Source of the DNA: Maridesulfovibrio sp.
Lineage (GTDB): Bacteria > Desulfobacterota > Desulfovibrionia > Desulfovibrionales > Desulfovibrionaceae
Assembly (NCBI RefSeq): GCF_963678865.1
Contig: NZ_OY787459.1
Coordinates: 276,501-340,500 of the forward strand
Length of the DNA stretch: 64,000 nt
Direction: 5' to 3'
Shown: piece after piece, positions 9,359 to 18,835 of the stretch
How the letters are laid out: every line of letters starts with the position of its first letter
Numbering within the stretch: the first letter of the stretch is position 1
The notes under the pieces: model-generated
Database searches by the model: none
Seen by the model: only the letters and a program-made list of their open reading frames with translations
Told to the model about the DNA's origin: nothing
Made by a program: the position numbers and the translations under genes

Positions 9359-9733
9359 TTATTTTTCTAAAACAACTACAGCGGCTGCAGTATCGCGGCC
9401 ATGAGTAATTGAAATATGGATTCCTGCAACACCCATTAGCTTGCTGCGCTCAAGAGCTTTGCCAAGAAAATTCAAATGCGGTGCTCCGGACTCCATACGG
9501 GTTATTTCAATCGTATGAAACGTTATCCCTTCAGCAAATCCGGTTCCCAAAGCTTTTACCGCAGCTTCTTTCGCTGCGAACCGGGCGGCAACGTAAGGGA
9601 CTGGGGTTTTGTCAGGAAGCAGTTCCAGTTCAGCAGGTGTCAGGATTTTTTCCGCAAAGCGTTCACCGTATTTATCCAGCGAACGCTTGATGCGGTCAAG
9701 TTCGGTTATATCTATTCCAAGACCGATGATCAT
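9359..9733 (-). CDS. acpS: holo-[acyl-carrier-protein] synthase
   Basis: Transfers 4'-phosphopantetheine from CoA to apo-acyl carrier protein. The 124-residue protein shows the two family motifs: GLGIDITELDR with metal-binding D8, and RFAAKEAAVKALG with E56, plus the C-terminal SITHGRDTAAA. Length is usual for the AcpS type. It starts 3 bases after pdxJ ends; the pdxJ-acpS pairing is common in proteobacteria. Confidence 0.95.
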   Translation of the reverse strand: MIIGLGIDITELDRIKRSLDKYGERFAEKILTPAELELLPDKTPVPYVAARFAAKEAAVKALGTGFAEGITFHTIEITRMESGAPHLNFLGKALERSKLMGVAGIHISITHGRDTAAAVVVLEK

Positions 9734-9736
9734 GAA

Positions 9737-10462
9737 TTAATCAACAAAATTTCTAATTATTTCATTCATATCACGGACTGCGCGATCAATGCCTACATAG
9801 ATGGCCCGGGACATAATGGAGTGCCCGATGGAATATTCGCAGATACCGGGAACATCCGCAAAATCAAGAATGTTCACGTAGTTCAGACCGTGTCCGAGGT
9901 TGACCTTGAGGCCGAGGTCCTGCGCCATTTTGATGCCGTCTAGAATGCGGGCCAGCTCTTCTTTCTGCTCACTACGGCTTGTGGCATCGGCAAAGTGTCC
10001 GGTGTGGATTTCAATGTATTCGGCACCGATGTTTTTTGCGGCAGTGATTTGAGCAGGATCGGCATCGATGAACAGGCTGGATCCGACACCTTTCTCATGT
10101 AGCGGAGCGAGGTATTCGATCAGTCTTTTTTCCTGTCCTATGCAGTTCAGACCGCCTTCCGTAGTCAGCTCTTCGCGCTTCTCAGGGACGAGGCATACTG
10201 TTGCCGGAACGATATCCAGAGCTATACGCTGCATTTCGTCGGTGGCAGCCATTTCAAAATGGAAGTCGGTCTGAATTGTTTTACTGATCAGGTCAATGTC
10301 CCGGTCCTGAACATGACGTCGGTCCTCACGCAGATGCATGATGATTCCCGCAGCACCAGCGAGTTCACACATGGCGGCAGCGGTTATGGGGTCTGGTTCG
10401 ATTCCCTGACGGGCCTGTCTGATTGTCGCGACATGGTCGACATTGACGCATAAGAGGGGCAT
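9737..10462 (-). CDS. pdxJ: pyridoxine 5'-phosphate synthase
   Basis: Condenses 1-deoxy-D-xylulose 5-phosphate with 3-amino-2-oxopropyl phosphate in the DXP-dependent vitamin B6 pathway. The 241-residue TIM barrel starts [39 protein letters not shown] and GHGLNY match family motifs. The open frame extends to 10555, but the AUG at 10462 has GGAGG 8 bases upstream and gives the canonical N-terminus, so I use it. It is the first gene of the minus-strand run reaching 3001. Confidence 0.95.
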   Translation of the reverse strand: MPLLCVNVDHVATIRQARQGIEPDPITAAAMCELAGAAGIIMHLREDRRHVQDRDIDLISKTIQTDFHFEMAATDEMQRIALDIVPATVCLVPEKREELTTEGGLNCIGQEKRLIEYLAPLHEKGVGSSLFIDADPAQITAAKNIGAEYIEIHTGHFADATSRSEQKEELARILDGIKMAQDLGLKVNLGHGLNYVNILDFADVPGICEYSIGHSIMSRAIYVGIDRAVRDMNEIIRNFVD

Positions 10463-10708
10463 GATTATATCCTCCGATAAGTTAATTAATTTTTCATGAA
10501 CAAGCGGTTTTCGGCTTGATAACAGCACATTATATTTAATGGACTTTGATGGCAACCGTCATGTCTTTGTAACTGGTGTAGAGTTGACATTGAAAGCATT
10601 ATGGCGTTATCGGCTCTAGGATAAATTAAACGTCTGCGCGGCAGCTTTATTTCTGCCGTCTGATCTATAAGAAATTTAAATGCCATAAATAAAATGAGAG
10701 TATAAAGA

Positions 10709-12055
10709 ATGAACATTTGTATTGTAGGTACCGGATATGTGGGGCTGGTCAGTGCGGCCTGTTTTGCTGAAATGGGTAACCACGTCTGGTGCGTGGATGT
10801 TAATCCGGATGTTGTTGAAACCCTCAAGCAGGGTAAAGTGCATATTTTTGAACCCGGTCTTGATGTTCTTGTTAAGCGTAACTATGAAGATGAAAGACTT
10901 TTCTTCACAACCGATCTTACCGAGGGGCTTGCAAAAGCACAGATGGTTTTCATTTGTGTGGGAACTCCCTGCGGTGCTGACGGCAGTTGCGACCTGAGTT
11001 ATGTGGAGACTGTTGCCCGTCAGATCGGACAAAATATGACTGAACCGAAGATCGTGGTTGATAAATCCACCGTACCCGTGGGGACTGCAGATAAAGTCCG
11101 GGCAACCATTAAAGAAGAGCTTGATAAGCGTGGTCTTGATATTGCGTTCGATGTTGCCTCCAACCCTGAATTCCTTAAGGAAGGGGACGCCGTCAGTGAT
11201 TTTATGAAGCCTGACCGCGTTGTTGTGGGTACTGAAAATGAAGAAACACGCAAACAGTTTGAAACTCTTTACGCTCCGTATGCACGCAGCCGTGAAAAAT
11301 TGATTTTCATGGGCACCAGAAGTGCGGAAATGACTAAATATGCTGCAAACTGCATGCTGGCGACCAAAATTTCTTTCATCAATGAAATGGCCGGAATATG
11401 CGAAAAGGTCGGTGCCAACGTGCGTGAAGTGCGTCTGGGTATCGGTTCTGATCACCGTATCGGTTATTATTTTATTTATCCCGGTGTAGGATATGGTGGA
11501 TCATGCTTTCCCAAGGATGTAAAAGCCCTGATCAATACCGCCAAGGAAGTAGGAGCACAGCCTGAACTTATTGAGGCTGTCGATTCAGTTAACAACCGTC
11601 AGAAAAAAATGCTTTCTACAAAAATTCTGGACTACTTTGAAGCCCAGGGCGGTGTTAAAGGAAAAACTCTTGCATTATGGGGTCTTGCATTCAAAGCCAA
11701 TACCGATGATATGCGTGAGTCTTCTGCTTTATCCATTATTTCAGAATTGACAGCCGCCGGTATGAAGATAAGAGCTTTTGATCCGGTTGCCTATGAAAAA
11801 GCGGAAGAAATCCTGCGTGATAATGATCTGGTGGAGATTGTTCACAGCCAGTATGCTGTGCTTGAAGATGCTGACGCACTTGCTGTTGTAACTGATTGGA
11901 ACCAGTTCAGGAATCCCGATTTTGAAAAAGTTAAGGAATCGCTTAAGGCTCCTCTTCTCTTCGACGGTAGAAACCTTTATGATCCCGGCTACCTTGGTAG
12001 CAATGGATTCGCTTATTTCAGCGTAGGTCGCCGTCCTGTAGGGACAGGGGAATAG
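10709..12055 (+). CDS. ugd: UDP-glucose 6-dehydrogenase
   Basis: Oxidises UDP-glucose to UDP-glucuronate with two NAD+ for surface polysaccharide precursors. The 448-residue protein has the N-terminal Rossmann motif GTGYVGL (7-13), the central helix domain and the catalytic cysteine in GGSCFPKD (C266), then the C-terminal UDP-binding domain with ALWGLAFKANTDDMRES. It stands alone, divergent from pdxJ across 246 bp and ending at a strong terminator. A TTGACA at 10584 with a weak -10 17 bp on could be its promoter. The GDP-mannose dehydrogenase family is similar, but the motifs fit Ugd better. Confidence 0.93.
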   Translation: MNICIVGTGYVGLVSAACFAEMGNHVWCVDVNPDVVETLKQGKVHIFEPGLDVLVKRNYEDERLFFTTDLTEGLAKAQMVFICVGTPCGADGSCDLSYVETVARQIGQNMTEPKIVVDKSTVPVGTADKVRATIKEELDKRGLDIAFDVASNPEFLKEGDAVSDFMKPDRVVVGTENEETRKQFETLYAPYARSREKLIFMGTRSAEMTKYAANCMLATKISFINEMAGICEKVGANVREVRLGIGSDHRIGYYFIYPGVGYGGSCFPKDVKALINTAKEVGAQPELIEAVDSVNNRQKKMLSTKILDYFEAQGGVKGKTLALWGLAFKANTDDMRESSALSIISELTAAGMKIRAFDPVAYEKAEEILRDNDLVEIVHSQYAVLEDADALAVVTDWNQFRNPDFEKVKESLKAPLLFDGRNLYDPGYLGSNGFAYFSVGRRPVGTGE

Positions 12056-12073
12056 TTCGAAAAGTAATAGTAA

Positions 12074-12106
12074 TATAAAAGGCCCGCCAATGGCGGGCCT
12101 TTTATA
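12074..12106. terminator. bidirectional intrinsic terminator
   Basis: Perfect inverted repeat TATAAAAGGCCCGCC / GGCGGGCCTTTTATA with loop AAT, with U tracts in both directions. It separates ugd from the convergent 71-residue gene. Confidence 0.9.
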
Positions 12107-12108
12107 TT

Positions 12109-12324
12109 TTAAGTGTCCAGAGTCTTCATTGAAGATCTGAGTTGCAGTTCCTGCAGAATCAGTCTTTCATACTCGGGGCTGTATTGAATATCTTCCTGAT
12201 TGTCCTGCTCCAGAACCTTGGCCAGAAACTGGGTCTCTTCCCAGAAATCTAACAGTTCTTCGTTTGCCAATGATTTAATCTGATCTTCCAGAGAAATATT
12301 TTCTGTCGGGGAAAACTGAGCCAT
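12109..12324 (-). CDS. small acidic hypothetical protein
   Basis: A 71-residue, glutamate-rich, probably helical protein (MAQFSPTENISLEDQIKSLA...). No known motif, signal or membrane segment is visible. It is preceded by an AGGAGG-like site (CAGGAGGGTTTG on the coding strand) and ends at the shared terminator with ugd, which supports it as a real gene. It is divergent from cheW across about 250 bp. Function unknown. Confidence 0.65.
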   Translation of the reverse strand: MAQFSPTENISLEDQIKSLANEELLDFWEETQFLAKVLEQDNQEDIQYSPEYERLILQELQLRSSMKTLDT

Positions 12325-12572
12325 GCGAGTTCAAACCCTCCTGAGCTTCGCTTTTTGCTGTCAATTATCATTGATAGTCATTAAAAAGCCGCTAGTCAAA
12401 TTTTGGGACAAGAAAAATGTCGTAATCCTTTTATAATCTCAGGATTAGCTTGCAAATATTTCAGATGAATAATAATATAAAATTTAGATTAGGACTTTTG
12501 AATTTATTCAGAAATTAAAATTTGATCAAATCCCTTGGTCATCCACTGTAAAAAAATAACAGGGGGACAAAT

Positions 12573-13052
12573 ATGGAAGAAGGTAAGAAGATTACGCTTG
12601 ACGCGGAATTGATTCAGTTGGTTACCTTCAGTATAGGTGAAGAGGAATTCGGGGTTGATATTCTTAAGGTCCAGGAAATTATCAGAACCATGGAAATTAC
12701 CAAGGTCCCCAGGGCACCACAATTCGTAGAAGGTGTAATTAACCTTCGCGGTAAGGTTATCCCCATTATTGACCTTAGAAGCAAGTTCGGTCTTCAGACC
12801 CGTGAGCATGACCAGCATACAAGAATTATCGTGATCGAGATTAATGATATGATTGTAGGTTTTGTCGTGGATTCCGTTTCTGAGGTCCTTAGAATTCCTG
12901 CATCCACCGTTGAACCGCCGCCGCCTGTTGTTTCCGGCCTTGAGTCCGAATATATAAGCGGAGTCGGTAAGCTTGAAGACAGGTTGCTTATTCTGCTCGA
13001 CCTGAACAGACTTCTGTCCAGTGACGAACAAGAACAGCTGGCTCAGGTTTAA
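12573..13052 (+). CDS. cheW: chemotaxis coupling protein CheW
   Basis: CheW bridges chemoreceptors and the CheA kinase. The 159-residue protein shows the full family pattern: FSIGEEEFGVDILKVQEI (about 25-42), VPRAPQFVEGVINLRGKVIPIIDLR, and IGFVVDSVSEVLRI-like (IVGFVVDSVSEVLRIP). GGGGGA lies upstream of the AUG. No cheA or receptor is adjacent, so it is an orphan coupling protein; the only other chemotaxis-type gene in the window is cheR, 30 kb away. Confidence 0.95.
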   Translation: MEEGKKITLDAELIQLVTFSIGEEEFGVDILKVQEIIRTMEITKVPRAPQFVEGVINLRGKVIPIIDLRSKFGLQTREHDQHTRIIVIEINDMIVGFVVDSVSEVLRIPASTVEPPPPVVSGLESEYISGVGKLEDRLLILLDLNRLLSSDEQEQLAQV

Positions 13053-13174
13053 CCGATACTGTGAAGGAGCAGGCTGACCACATCTGATGTCAGTCTGAGT
13101 ACTTCTTGTTGCCGACCCGGTTGCTTGTAATAATTTTTTTTGAACTGGACAGCGGCAGCATTTATCTGCAAGAA

Positions 13175-13216
13175 AAAGTCGTTCTCCGCTTAAGCGGAGA
13201 ACGACTTTAATTTTGA
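13175..13216 (+). terminator. intrinsic terminator after cheW
   Basis: A 34-nt perfect palindrome AAAGTCGTTCTCCGCTTAAG... centred at 13191 is followed by a weak T tract. It lies between cheW and mfd. Confidence 0.7.
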
Positions 13217-13234
13217 CAAATTTCTGGAGATAAA

Positions 13235-16200
13235 TTGTCTTTACCAGCTCAACTTTCTGCTTTCGTTTCCGGAAGTGGGGATAACTTACGTATTTTTAAG
13301 AGCGGACATGGTTCACAGGCCTTTACCGCCCACAATCTGCATTCGCGGGGAGAGTCCGTGGTACTTGTGGCTCCGGGGGCACGGGAATATTCCGAACTTA
13401 AAGCTCTGTTGACCCTTTTCAGTCGCAATGAACTTGAGAACAAGGGCAAGGTTGTTCCTGCCTGGGAAAGGGATTGGGTTTTTCTGCCGCCGCATCTGAG
13501 TAAAAATCCCACAGCCTCCGATTGGGCTGAACGCTGGGCCGCATTGCATGCCCTTACCCGCGGCGGCAGGCAGTCTGTGCTTATGACAGCGGATAACCTT
13601 TTGCCTAAATGGCCTTCCCCGGATGTTCTGGAAAACAATTATATTGTTTTAGTCAAAGGCGAAGAGATGGATCCGGAACTGCTCATGGAGCAGGCCGTAA
13701 CATGGGGGTATACGAGGACGAAGCTGGTTTCCGGGTATGGTGAAATGTCCATGCGCGGAGATATTCTGGATATCTATGCCCCCGGATACGATCTTCCGGT
13801 ACGTTTGGAGTTTTTCGGGGATATACTTGAGGAAATACGCGTTTTTGATCCCGCCTCACAGCGCTCTAAGTCCGATCTGGATGAAGTTACACTGCTGCCG
13901 GTTGCCCCGGCGATGCTAACCGGGAATCATATTGATGACGCTGAAAAATTCTGGTCCCAGCTCAAAAAGACCGGGGAAATTTCATCCGAAGGTTATACCC
14001 GTTTACTTGAAAAAGCTGAAAATGCCGACGGTATGATCTGGCCGGGACTATTTTATCCTGAGGCTGTGGATCTGAAATCCTTCTTTCCGCAAAAGTCCGT
14101 TTATGTGCTTTCTTCCGCTTCCAACCTGCGTTCTAAATTGCAGGATCAGGAATATGGCTGGAAATCTTTTTTACAGGATAAATCCGCTCACAACGGCTGC
14201 AAATGGCCTATACATGTAATTTGCTGGAATGAGGAAAAAGCCCGGTCCACGTGGCGCGATGAACGGCAGATAGTTTTTGAAGACCTCGTTATCGGCCGGG
14301 AAAAAGATGGGATTGATCTTTCTGAACGGTCCATTTCAGCGTTTACTGATATCTTTTGGAAGCCGGAACAGATCAAACGCCCGTGGGCGGCACTTGTAGC
14401 CGCTCTTAAAGAATGGAAAAGTGAGCGTTTCCAAACTGTCCTCAGCTTTCGCTCTGAGCGTTCCCGTAAAAAATTTCTATCTTTGATTGAGCCGGAACAA
14501 CTGACCATTTCTACTGAGTATTCGCCTTTAAACAAGGGCATTTATGCTCTTGTCTCACCTCTTAAGCTGGGTATGGAACTGGAATGGAACCATACCGTTA
14601 TATTAGGTGAGGACGTTATTCAGCCGCAGGCCTCAAAGGGAACCCGCAGCCGGGATAAAGCCTTTGAGGGCATGACCAGCTACGAGGACCTGCTTCTGGA
14701 TGATCTGCTGGTGCACCGTGATTACGGCCTTTCCCGTTTCGGCGGTCTTCACCATATGAATGTTGGTGACGTGGCGAACGACTACCTGCTTCTTTTCTTT
14801 GATTCTGAAGATAAGCTTTATGTTCCCGTAGACCGCTTGAATCTGGTTCAGAAATATAAAGGCCCGGAGGGTTCTTGTCCTATACTGGATAAGCTCGGCG
14901 GTGCTCGTTGGGCCAAGACCCGTGAAAAGGCCCGGAAAGCGATTGAAAAGATAGCCGGTGAACTGGTTGAAATGTATGCCTACCGTAAAATTGCCAAAGG
15001 GTATGCCTACGGTCCGCTTGATGAGATGTATTGGGAATTTGAATCCACCTTCGGATTTGAGGAAACACCGGATCAGGAAAAGGCCATTCAGGATGTTTTC
15101 CGCGATATGGAAAGTCCTGAACCCATGGATCGTCTTGTATGCGGTGACGTTGGTTTCGGTAAAACCGAGGTTGCCCTGCGTGCGGCTTTCAGGGCTGTGT
15201 TGGATGGTAAGCAGGTTGTTTTGCTTTGTCCTACAACCGTGCTTGCTGAACAGCATTACCAGACTTTTATGCAACGCATGGAAGGATTTCCGGTCAGCGT
15301 GGGCATGCTCAGCCGTTTTGTGACCAAATCGCGGCAGAAAAGAGTGCTGGAACAGCTGGCCTCGGGAGAACTGGATATCCTTATCGGGACTCACAGGGTT
15401 CTCTCCAAGGACGTGGAAGCTCCTAATCTCGGTTTGCTTATTCTTGATGAAGAACAGCGTTTCGGTGTGCGCCATAAAGAACGTATCAAAGAAATGCGTA
15501 AGAATATTGACGCCTTGACTTTGACAGCAACGCCTATTCCGCGGACCTTGCAGCTCTCCCTGTCCGGCGTACGCAGTCTGAGTACCATTGAAACTCCGCC
15601 CGTGGATCGTAAACCGGTTGAAACGGCACTGATTGAGCGGGAGGAAGCTGTTCTCGCGTCCATAGTATCCCGTGAGCTTGAGCGCGGAGGGCAGATTTTC
15701 TGGGTTCATAACCGGGTACAGGGACTTGAGCGGGTAGTGGAGTTTGTTCAAAAAATAGCGCCCGAAGCTAAAATCGGCATGGCTCACGGTCAGATGACCG
15801 AGAAAAATCTTGAAGAGACCATCCATAAATTCTGGCATAAGGAGTTGGATATTCTGGTTGCCACGGCCATCATTGAGTCCGGGCTGGATTTTCCCAACGC
15901 AAATACCCTTATTGTGGATCAGGCTCAGATGTTCGGTCTGGGGCAGCTTTATCAATTGCGCGGCAGGGTGGGACGCAGCACCCGGCAGGCATATGCATAT
16001 TTTGTGGTTTCATCTTTGGATTCGCTTTCAGAGAAGGCAAAACGCAGGATGCAGATAATTCTACAGCTTGATTACTTGGGTGCCGGGTTCAAGGTTGCCA
16101 TGGAAGACCTGCGGCTGCGCGGTGCCGGAAATATTCTCGGCGAAGTGCAGTCCGGGCAGATGGCAAAGGTCGGGCTTGACCTGTTTCTTGAAATGCTCGA

Positions 16201-16684
16201 CGAAGAAGTACGCAGGATCAAGGGTGATGATTCAAGAGTCGTCAGTGATCCTGAAATGAATTTTGTATTCAAAGCCCATCTGCCGGAAGAGTTTGTGCCG
16301 GATGCACGGGAACGGTTGCGCTATTACCGTGCTCTTTCTTCTGCTGACAGCGAAGCCGGGATTGAAGAACTGGCTGCCGAGATTAAAGACCGTTTCGGTC
16401 ATTTTCCGGAAGAGGTGGAGAATTTCCTTGCCGTGCTGTATCTCAAGCGGACACTGGCCCGTCTTGGGGTAGTCCGTGCAGACCTGTTCCCCACCCGTGC
16501 CATCCTGACTTGGGAAGAAAACAACAACCCGGTTGATCCTGCTAAACTCATAGCATGGATCGGAGAGCAGGGCGAAAAGGCTAAACTCAAGCCTCCGGCA
16601 GCTCTGGAAGTTCGACTTGATCAGAGTTTGTCAATAGCTCAAGGTCTTGATACGGTTTGTAAAAAACTTGAACCTTTACTTTAG
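13235..16684 (+). CDS. mfd: transcription-repair coupling factor
   Basis: Mfd removes stalled RNA polymerase and recruits UvrA for transcription-coupled repair. The 1149-residue protein has the UvrB-like N-terminal module, the RNA polymerase-interacting CarD-like domain (about 485-560), and a RecG-like SF2 translocase with Walker A GDVGFGKTE (K643), DEEQ box (738-741), TATPIPRTL and GRVGRS, followed by the C-terminal TRCF domain. The start is UUG at 13235, preceded by CTGGAGA at 6-bp spacing; no in-frame AUG fits better. It is followed by two SurA-like genes. Confidence 0.96.
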   Translation: MSLPAQLSAFVSGSGDNLRIFKSGHGSQAFTAHNLHSRGESVVLVAPGAREYSELKALLTLFSRNELENKGKVVPAWERDWVFLPPHLSKNPTASDWAERWAALHALTRGGRQSVLMTADNLLPKWPSPDVLENNYIVLVKGEEMDPELLMEQAVTWGYTRTKLVSGYGEMSMRGDILDIYAPGYDLPVRLEFFGDILEEIRVFDPASQRSKSDLDEVTLLPVAPAMLTGNHIDDAEKFWSQLKKTGEISSEGYTRLLEKAENADGMIWPGLFYPEAVDLKSFFPQKSVYVLSSASNLRSKLQDQEYGWKSFLQDKSAHNGCKWPIHVICWNEEKARSTWRDERQIVFEDLVIGREKDGIDLSERSISAFTDIFWKPEQIKRPWAALVAALKEWKSERFQTVLSFRSERSRKKFLSLIEPEQLTISTEYSPLNKGIYALVSPLKLGMELEWNHTVILGEDVIQPQASKGTRSRDKAFEGMTSYEDLLLDDLLVHRDYGLSRFGGLHHMNVGDVANDYLLLFFDSEDKLYVPVDRLNLVQKYKGPEGSCPILDKLGGARWAKTREKARKAIEKIAGELVEMYAYRKIAKGYAYGPLDEMYWEFESTFGFEETPDQEKAIQDVFRDMESPEPMDRLVCGDVGFGKTEVALRAAFRAVLDGKQVVLLCPTTVLAEQHYQTFMQRMEGFPVSVGMLSRFVTKSRQKRVLEQLASGELDILIGTHRVLSKDVEAPNLGLLILDEEQRFGVRHKERIKEMRKNIDALTLTATPIPRTLQLSLSGVRSLSTIETPPVDRKPVETALIEREEAVLASIVSRELERGGQIFWVHNRVQGLERVVEFVQKIAPEAKIGMAHGQMTEKNLEETIHKFWHKELDILVATAIIESGLDFPNANTLIVDQAQMFGLGQLYQLRGRVGRSTRQAYAYFVVSSLDSLSEKAKRRMQIILQLDYLGAGFKVAMEDLRLRGAGNILGEVQSGQMAKVGLDLFLEMLDEEVRRIKGDDSRVVSDPEMNFVFKAHLPEEFVPDARERLRYYRALSSADSEAGIEELAAEIKDRFGHFPEEVENFLAVLYLKRTLARLGVVRADLFPTRAILTWEENNNPVDPAKLIAWIGEQGEKAKLKPPAALEVRLDQSLSIAQGLDTVCKKLEPLL

Positions 16685-16716
16685 CTTTGACGTATAAAAA
16701 CTATACGGAAAATTAT

Positions 16717-17679
16717 ATGAAAAAGATATTTCTCGTCGTAATACTTGGGTGTTTACTCTTCTCCGGTTGCCAGAATAAAAGTGAGGAACCGGGGGTCATT
16801 GCCCGGGTAAACGGAAAGCCCATATATTTGACCCAGCTCGAATATAAATATGACCTCACCCATGAAGGAAACGGTGGATTTGTTCCTTCGGTGGAACAGG
16901 TTCGGGACGAATACGGGCAGATTCTCGGGGATCTTATTGTTCAGGAGCTTGTGGCACAGGAACTGGAGCAACGGGAAATACCTGTTTCTGATAAGGAATT
17001 GAAAGATGCTGAGGATGAAGTCCGCTCGGATTATCCTGACGATTCTTTTGAGCAGATACTCATTGAAGAGTATGTCGATCTGAACGCCTGGCGTTCTCAG
17101 TTGAAGTACCAGTTGGCTATGGATAAGTTTTATAGAGAAATCCTGCGACCTGAAATTAAAATCGATTATAAAGAGGCCGAACAATATTACCGGACTCATC
17201 TTTCGGATTTTTATATGCCTGCAGGGTTTCGTTTTATTATGGTTAAGGGATTGAGTAAGGATTTGGTCACCAAGGGCGTTGAGCTTTATCGTGAAGGCCT
17301 TTCTCCTGCGGCTGTATCCGCAAAGCTGCGTAATGTATCTGTTCGGGAGATCTGGATCAGGAGCGGACAGGTTCCGGCCGGCTGGAAACCTTTTGTTGAA
17401 AATCTTGAAGTTGGTGAAGCTACATCTGTAATCACCCAGAAAAATGAGTTTTTCAGTCTTATTCTCAATGAAAAGAAAAAGGCGACCCTGCTGACTCCGC
17501 TGCAGGCCTATCCAACAGTGGAAAAGGTCCTGCTTGAAAAGATGCTTGAAGATAAGTTTGAGGCCTGGTTGAAAAATAAATTGTCGGTTTCAAATATCAG
17601 GATCAGCAAAGAACTGTTGCCTGAAATGGAACAAGCCGGGCAGGGAAGCTCCTTGCCGGAAGCCACAAAAGCTGAATAG
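16717..17679 (+). CDS. SurA/PpiC-type lipoprotein chaperone
   Basis: The AUG at 16717 gives a lipoprotein signal MKKIFLVVILGCLLFSGC with lipobox LFSGC; a UUG start 30 bases earlier is possible but would bury the signal. The mature part (about 300 residues) begins with the SurA N-terminal pattern VIARVNGKPIYLTQLEY and long charged helices, then a degenerate parvulin region. It is probably a periplasmic membrane-anchored foldase or chaperone for outer-membrane proteins; isomerase activity is doubtful. It follows mfd by 32 bp and precedes a second SurA-like gene. Confidence 0.78.
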   Translation: MKKIFLVVILGCLLFSGCQNKSEEPGVIARVNGKPIYLTQLEYKYDLTHEGNGGFVPSVEQVRDEYGQILGDLIVQELVAQELEQREIPVSDKELKDAEDEVRSDYPDDSFEQILIEEYVDLNAWRSQLKYQLAMDKFYREILRPEIKIDYKEAEQYYRTHLSDFYMPAGFRFIMVKGLSKDLVTKGVELYREGLSPAAVSAKLRNVSVREIWIRSGQVPAGWKPFVENLEVGEATSVITQKNEFFSLILNEKKKATLLTPLQAYPTVEKVLLEKMLEDKFEAWLKNKLSVSNIRISKELLPEMEQAGQGSSLPEATKAE

Positions 17680-17807
17680 TTGCATAGTTCAGTGAAAGAG
17701 TTTAGTTAGTCATAGGAATTTGTAGATTTGTCTGTCCTCTGGCAGTTTTTGATTATTTGATGATTAAGCCGGTTATGTCGGCTGGTAATATTTCAGGAGA
17801 TATTGAA

Positions 17808-18746
17808 TTGAAGCGCATAATTGCCGGTATTCTGGTCTGTATGGCCATTTGCTCCGCATCCATTGCAAGTGCTGAAGAAAAGGTCGTTGATGGTATTGTC
17901 GCCGTTGTTAACGGTGAAGTTGTGACCATGTATGAGCTTAATAGAAAAATGGCTCCCATCATGCAGCAGTTTGCTGGAAAAGAGTTGTCCGCTGTTGAAG
18001 TTGAACAGCTTAAAAAAGTCCGCCAGCAGATACTTGATCGTTTAATTAATCAGATCATCATCGATCAGGAAAGCAAGAGACTTAAGGTTGAGGTTGCTGA
18101 TCAGGACGTTGAAAATGAAATTAAGGCAATTAAGGAAAAAAGTAACCTCACCGATGAAGAGTTTGAACGTCAGCTCGAACTCCAGAAGACCAATCTTACT
18201 AAATTTAAAGAGAAACTTGGAAAAGATATCCGCAAGCACCGTTTGCTTTCCTATAAGGTCAAAAGCAAAGTAGTTGTCACAGATGATGAAATCAGGGCTG
18301 CGTGGAACAGCACCCGTACAGATCAGGGTGAAGTTGCTAAAAGTGTACACTTGAAGCTTATTCTTTTTCCCGCAACCACTTCCGCAGAAGAGGTGCGCGA
18401 GCAGATACTTGCCGGAAAAATCAGCTTTGAGGATGCAGCGGATAAATACACTACCGGTCCCGGCATGGGCAGCGGCGGCGATTTAGGTGTTCTGGAATGG
18501 AATGATCTGGCTTTGACCTGGCATGACGCTCTTGAAGGTCTCAAGCCCGGCGGTATAAGCAAAATTTTTAATGTTCAGGATTCTAAAGCGTTGCTCAAGC
18601 TTGATTCGTATGAAAACGCTCAAGAAACCTCATTTGAAGACAGCAAGCAGGAAATTTATGATCGGCTCTATCGTCAGAAACAAGATGATTTATTTGCTGA
18701 TTTTATCAAAAAGCTCAGGGAAAAAGCCGTTATTGAGCTTAAATAA
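17808..18746 (+). CDS. surA: periplasmic peptidyl-prolyl isomerase, SurA-like
   Basis: The protein has a classic signal peptide MKRIIAGILVCMAICSASIASA when translation begins at the UUG at 17808, which has AGGAGA 7 bases upstream; the longer frame from 17757 lacks a good ribosome site and places charged residues before the signal. The mature part has the SurA N-terminal chaperone domain (VVDGIVAVVNGEVVTMYEL) and one parvulin domain (about 185-280, with AADKYTTGPGMGSGGDLG). Likely role is outer-membrane protein folding. One parvulin domain rather than the two of E. coli SurA. Confidence 0.82.
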   Translation: MKRIIAGILVCMAICSASIASAEEKVVDGIVAVVNGEVVTMYELNRKMAPIMQQFAGKELSAVEVEQLKKVRQQILDRLINQIIIDQESKRLKVEVADQDVENEIKAIKEKSNLTDEEFERQLELQKTNLTKFKEKLGKDIRKHRLLSYKVKSKVVVTDDEIRAAWNSTRTDQGEVAKSVHLKLILFPATTSAEEVREQILAGKISFEDAADKYTTGPGMGSGGDLGVLEWNDLALTWHDALEGLKPGGISKIFNVQDSKALLKLDSYENAQETSFEDSKQEIYDRLYRQKQDDLFADFIKKLREKAVIELK

Positions 18747-18835
18747 TTCGGGGAAAACTGTAGCGGAGTTCGGTCGCCTTCCGGGCGGCCTTTGACGACA
18801 AAAACTTTACTTCCAGATTGAATCGAGAGGGTAGT

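Noticed and set aside
10463..10555. N-terminal extension of pdxJ by 31 residues
   Set aside because: The AUG at 10462 has a GGAGG site and gives the canonical family N-terminus.
14633..15955. Long minus-strand ORF of 440 codons inside mfd
   Set aside because: Antisense to a clearly conserved mfd frame; composition is that of a shadow ORF.
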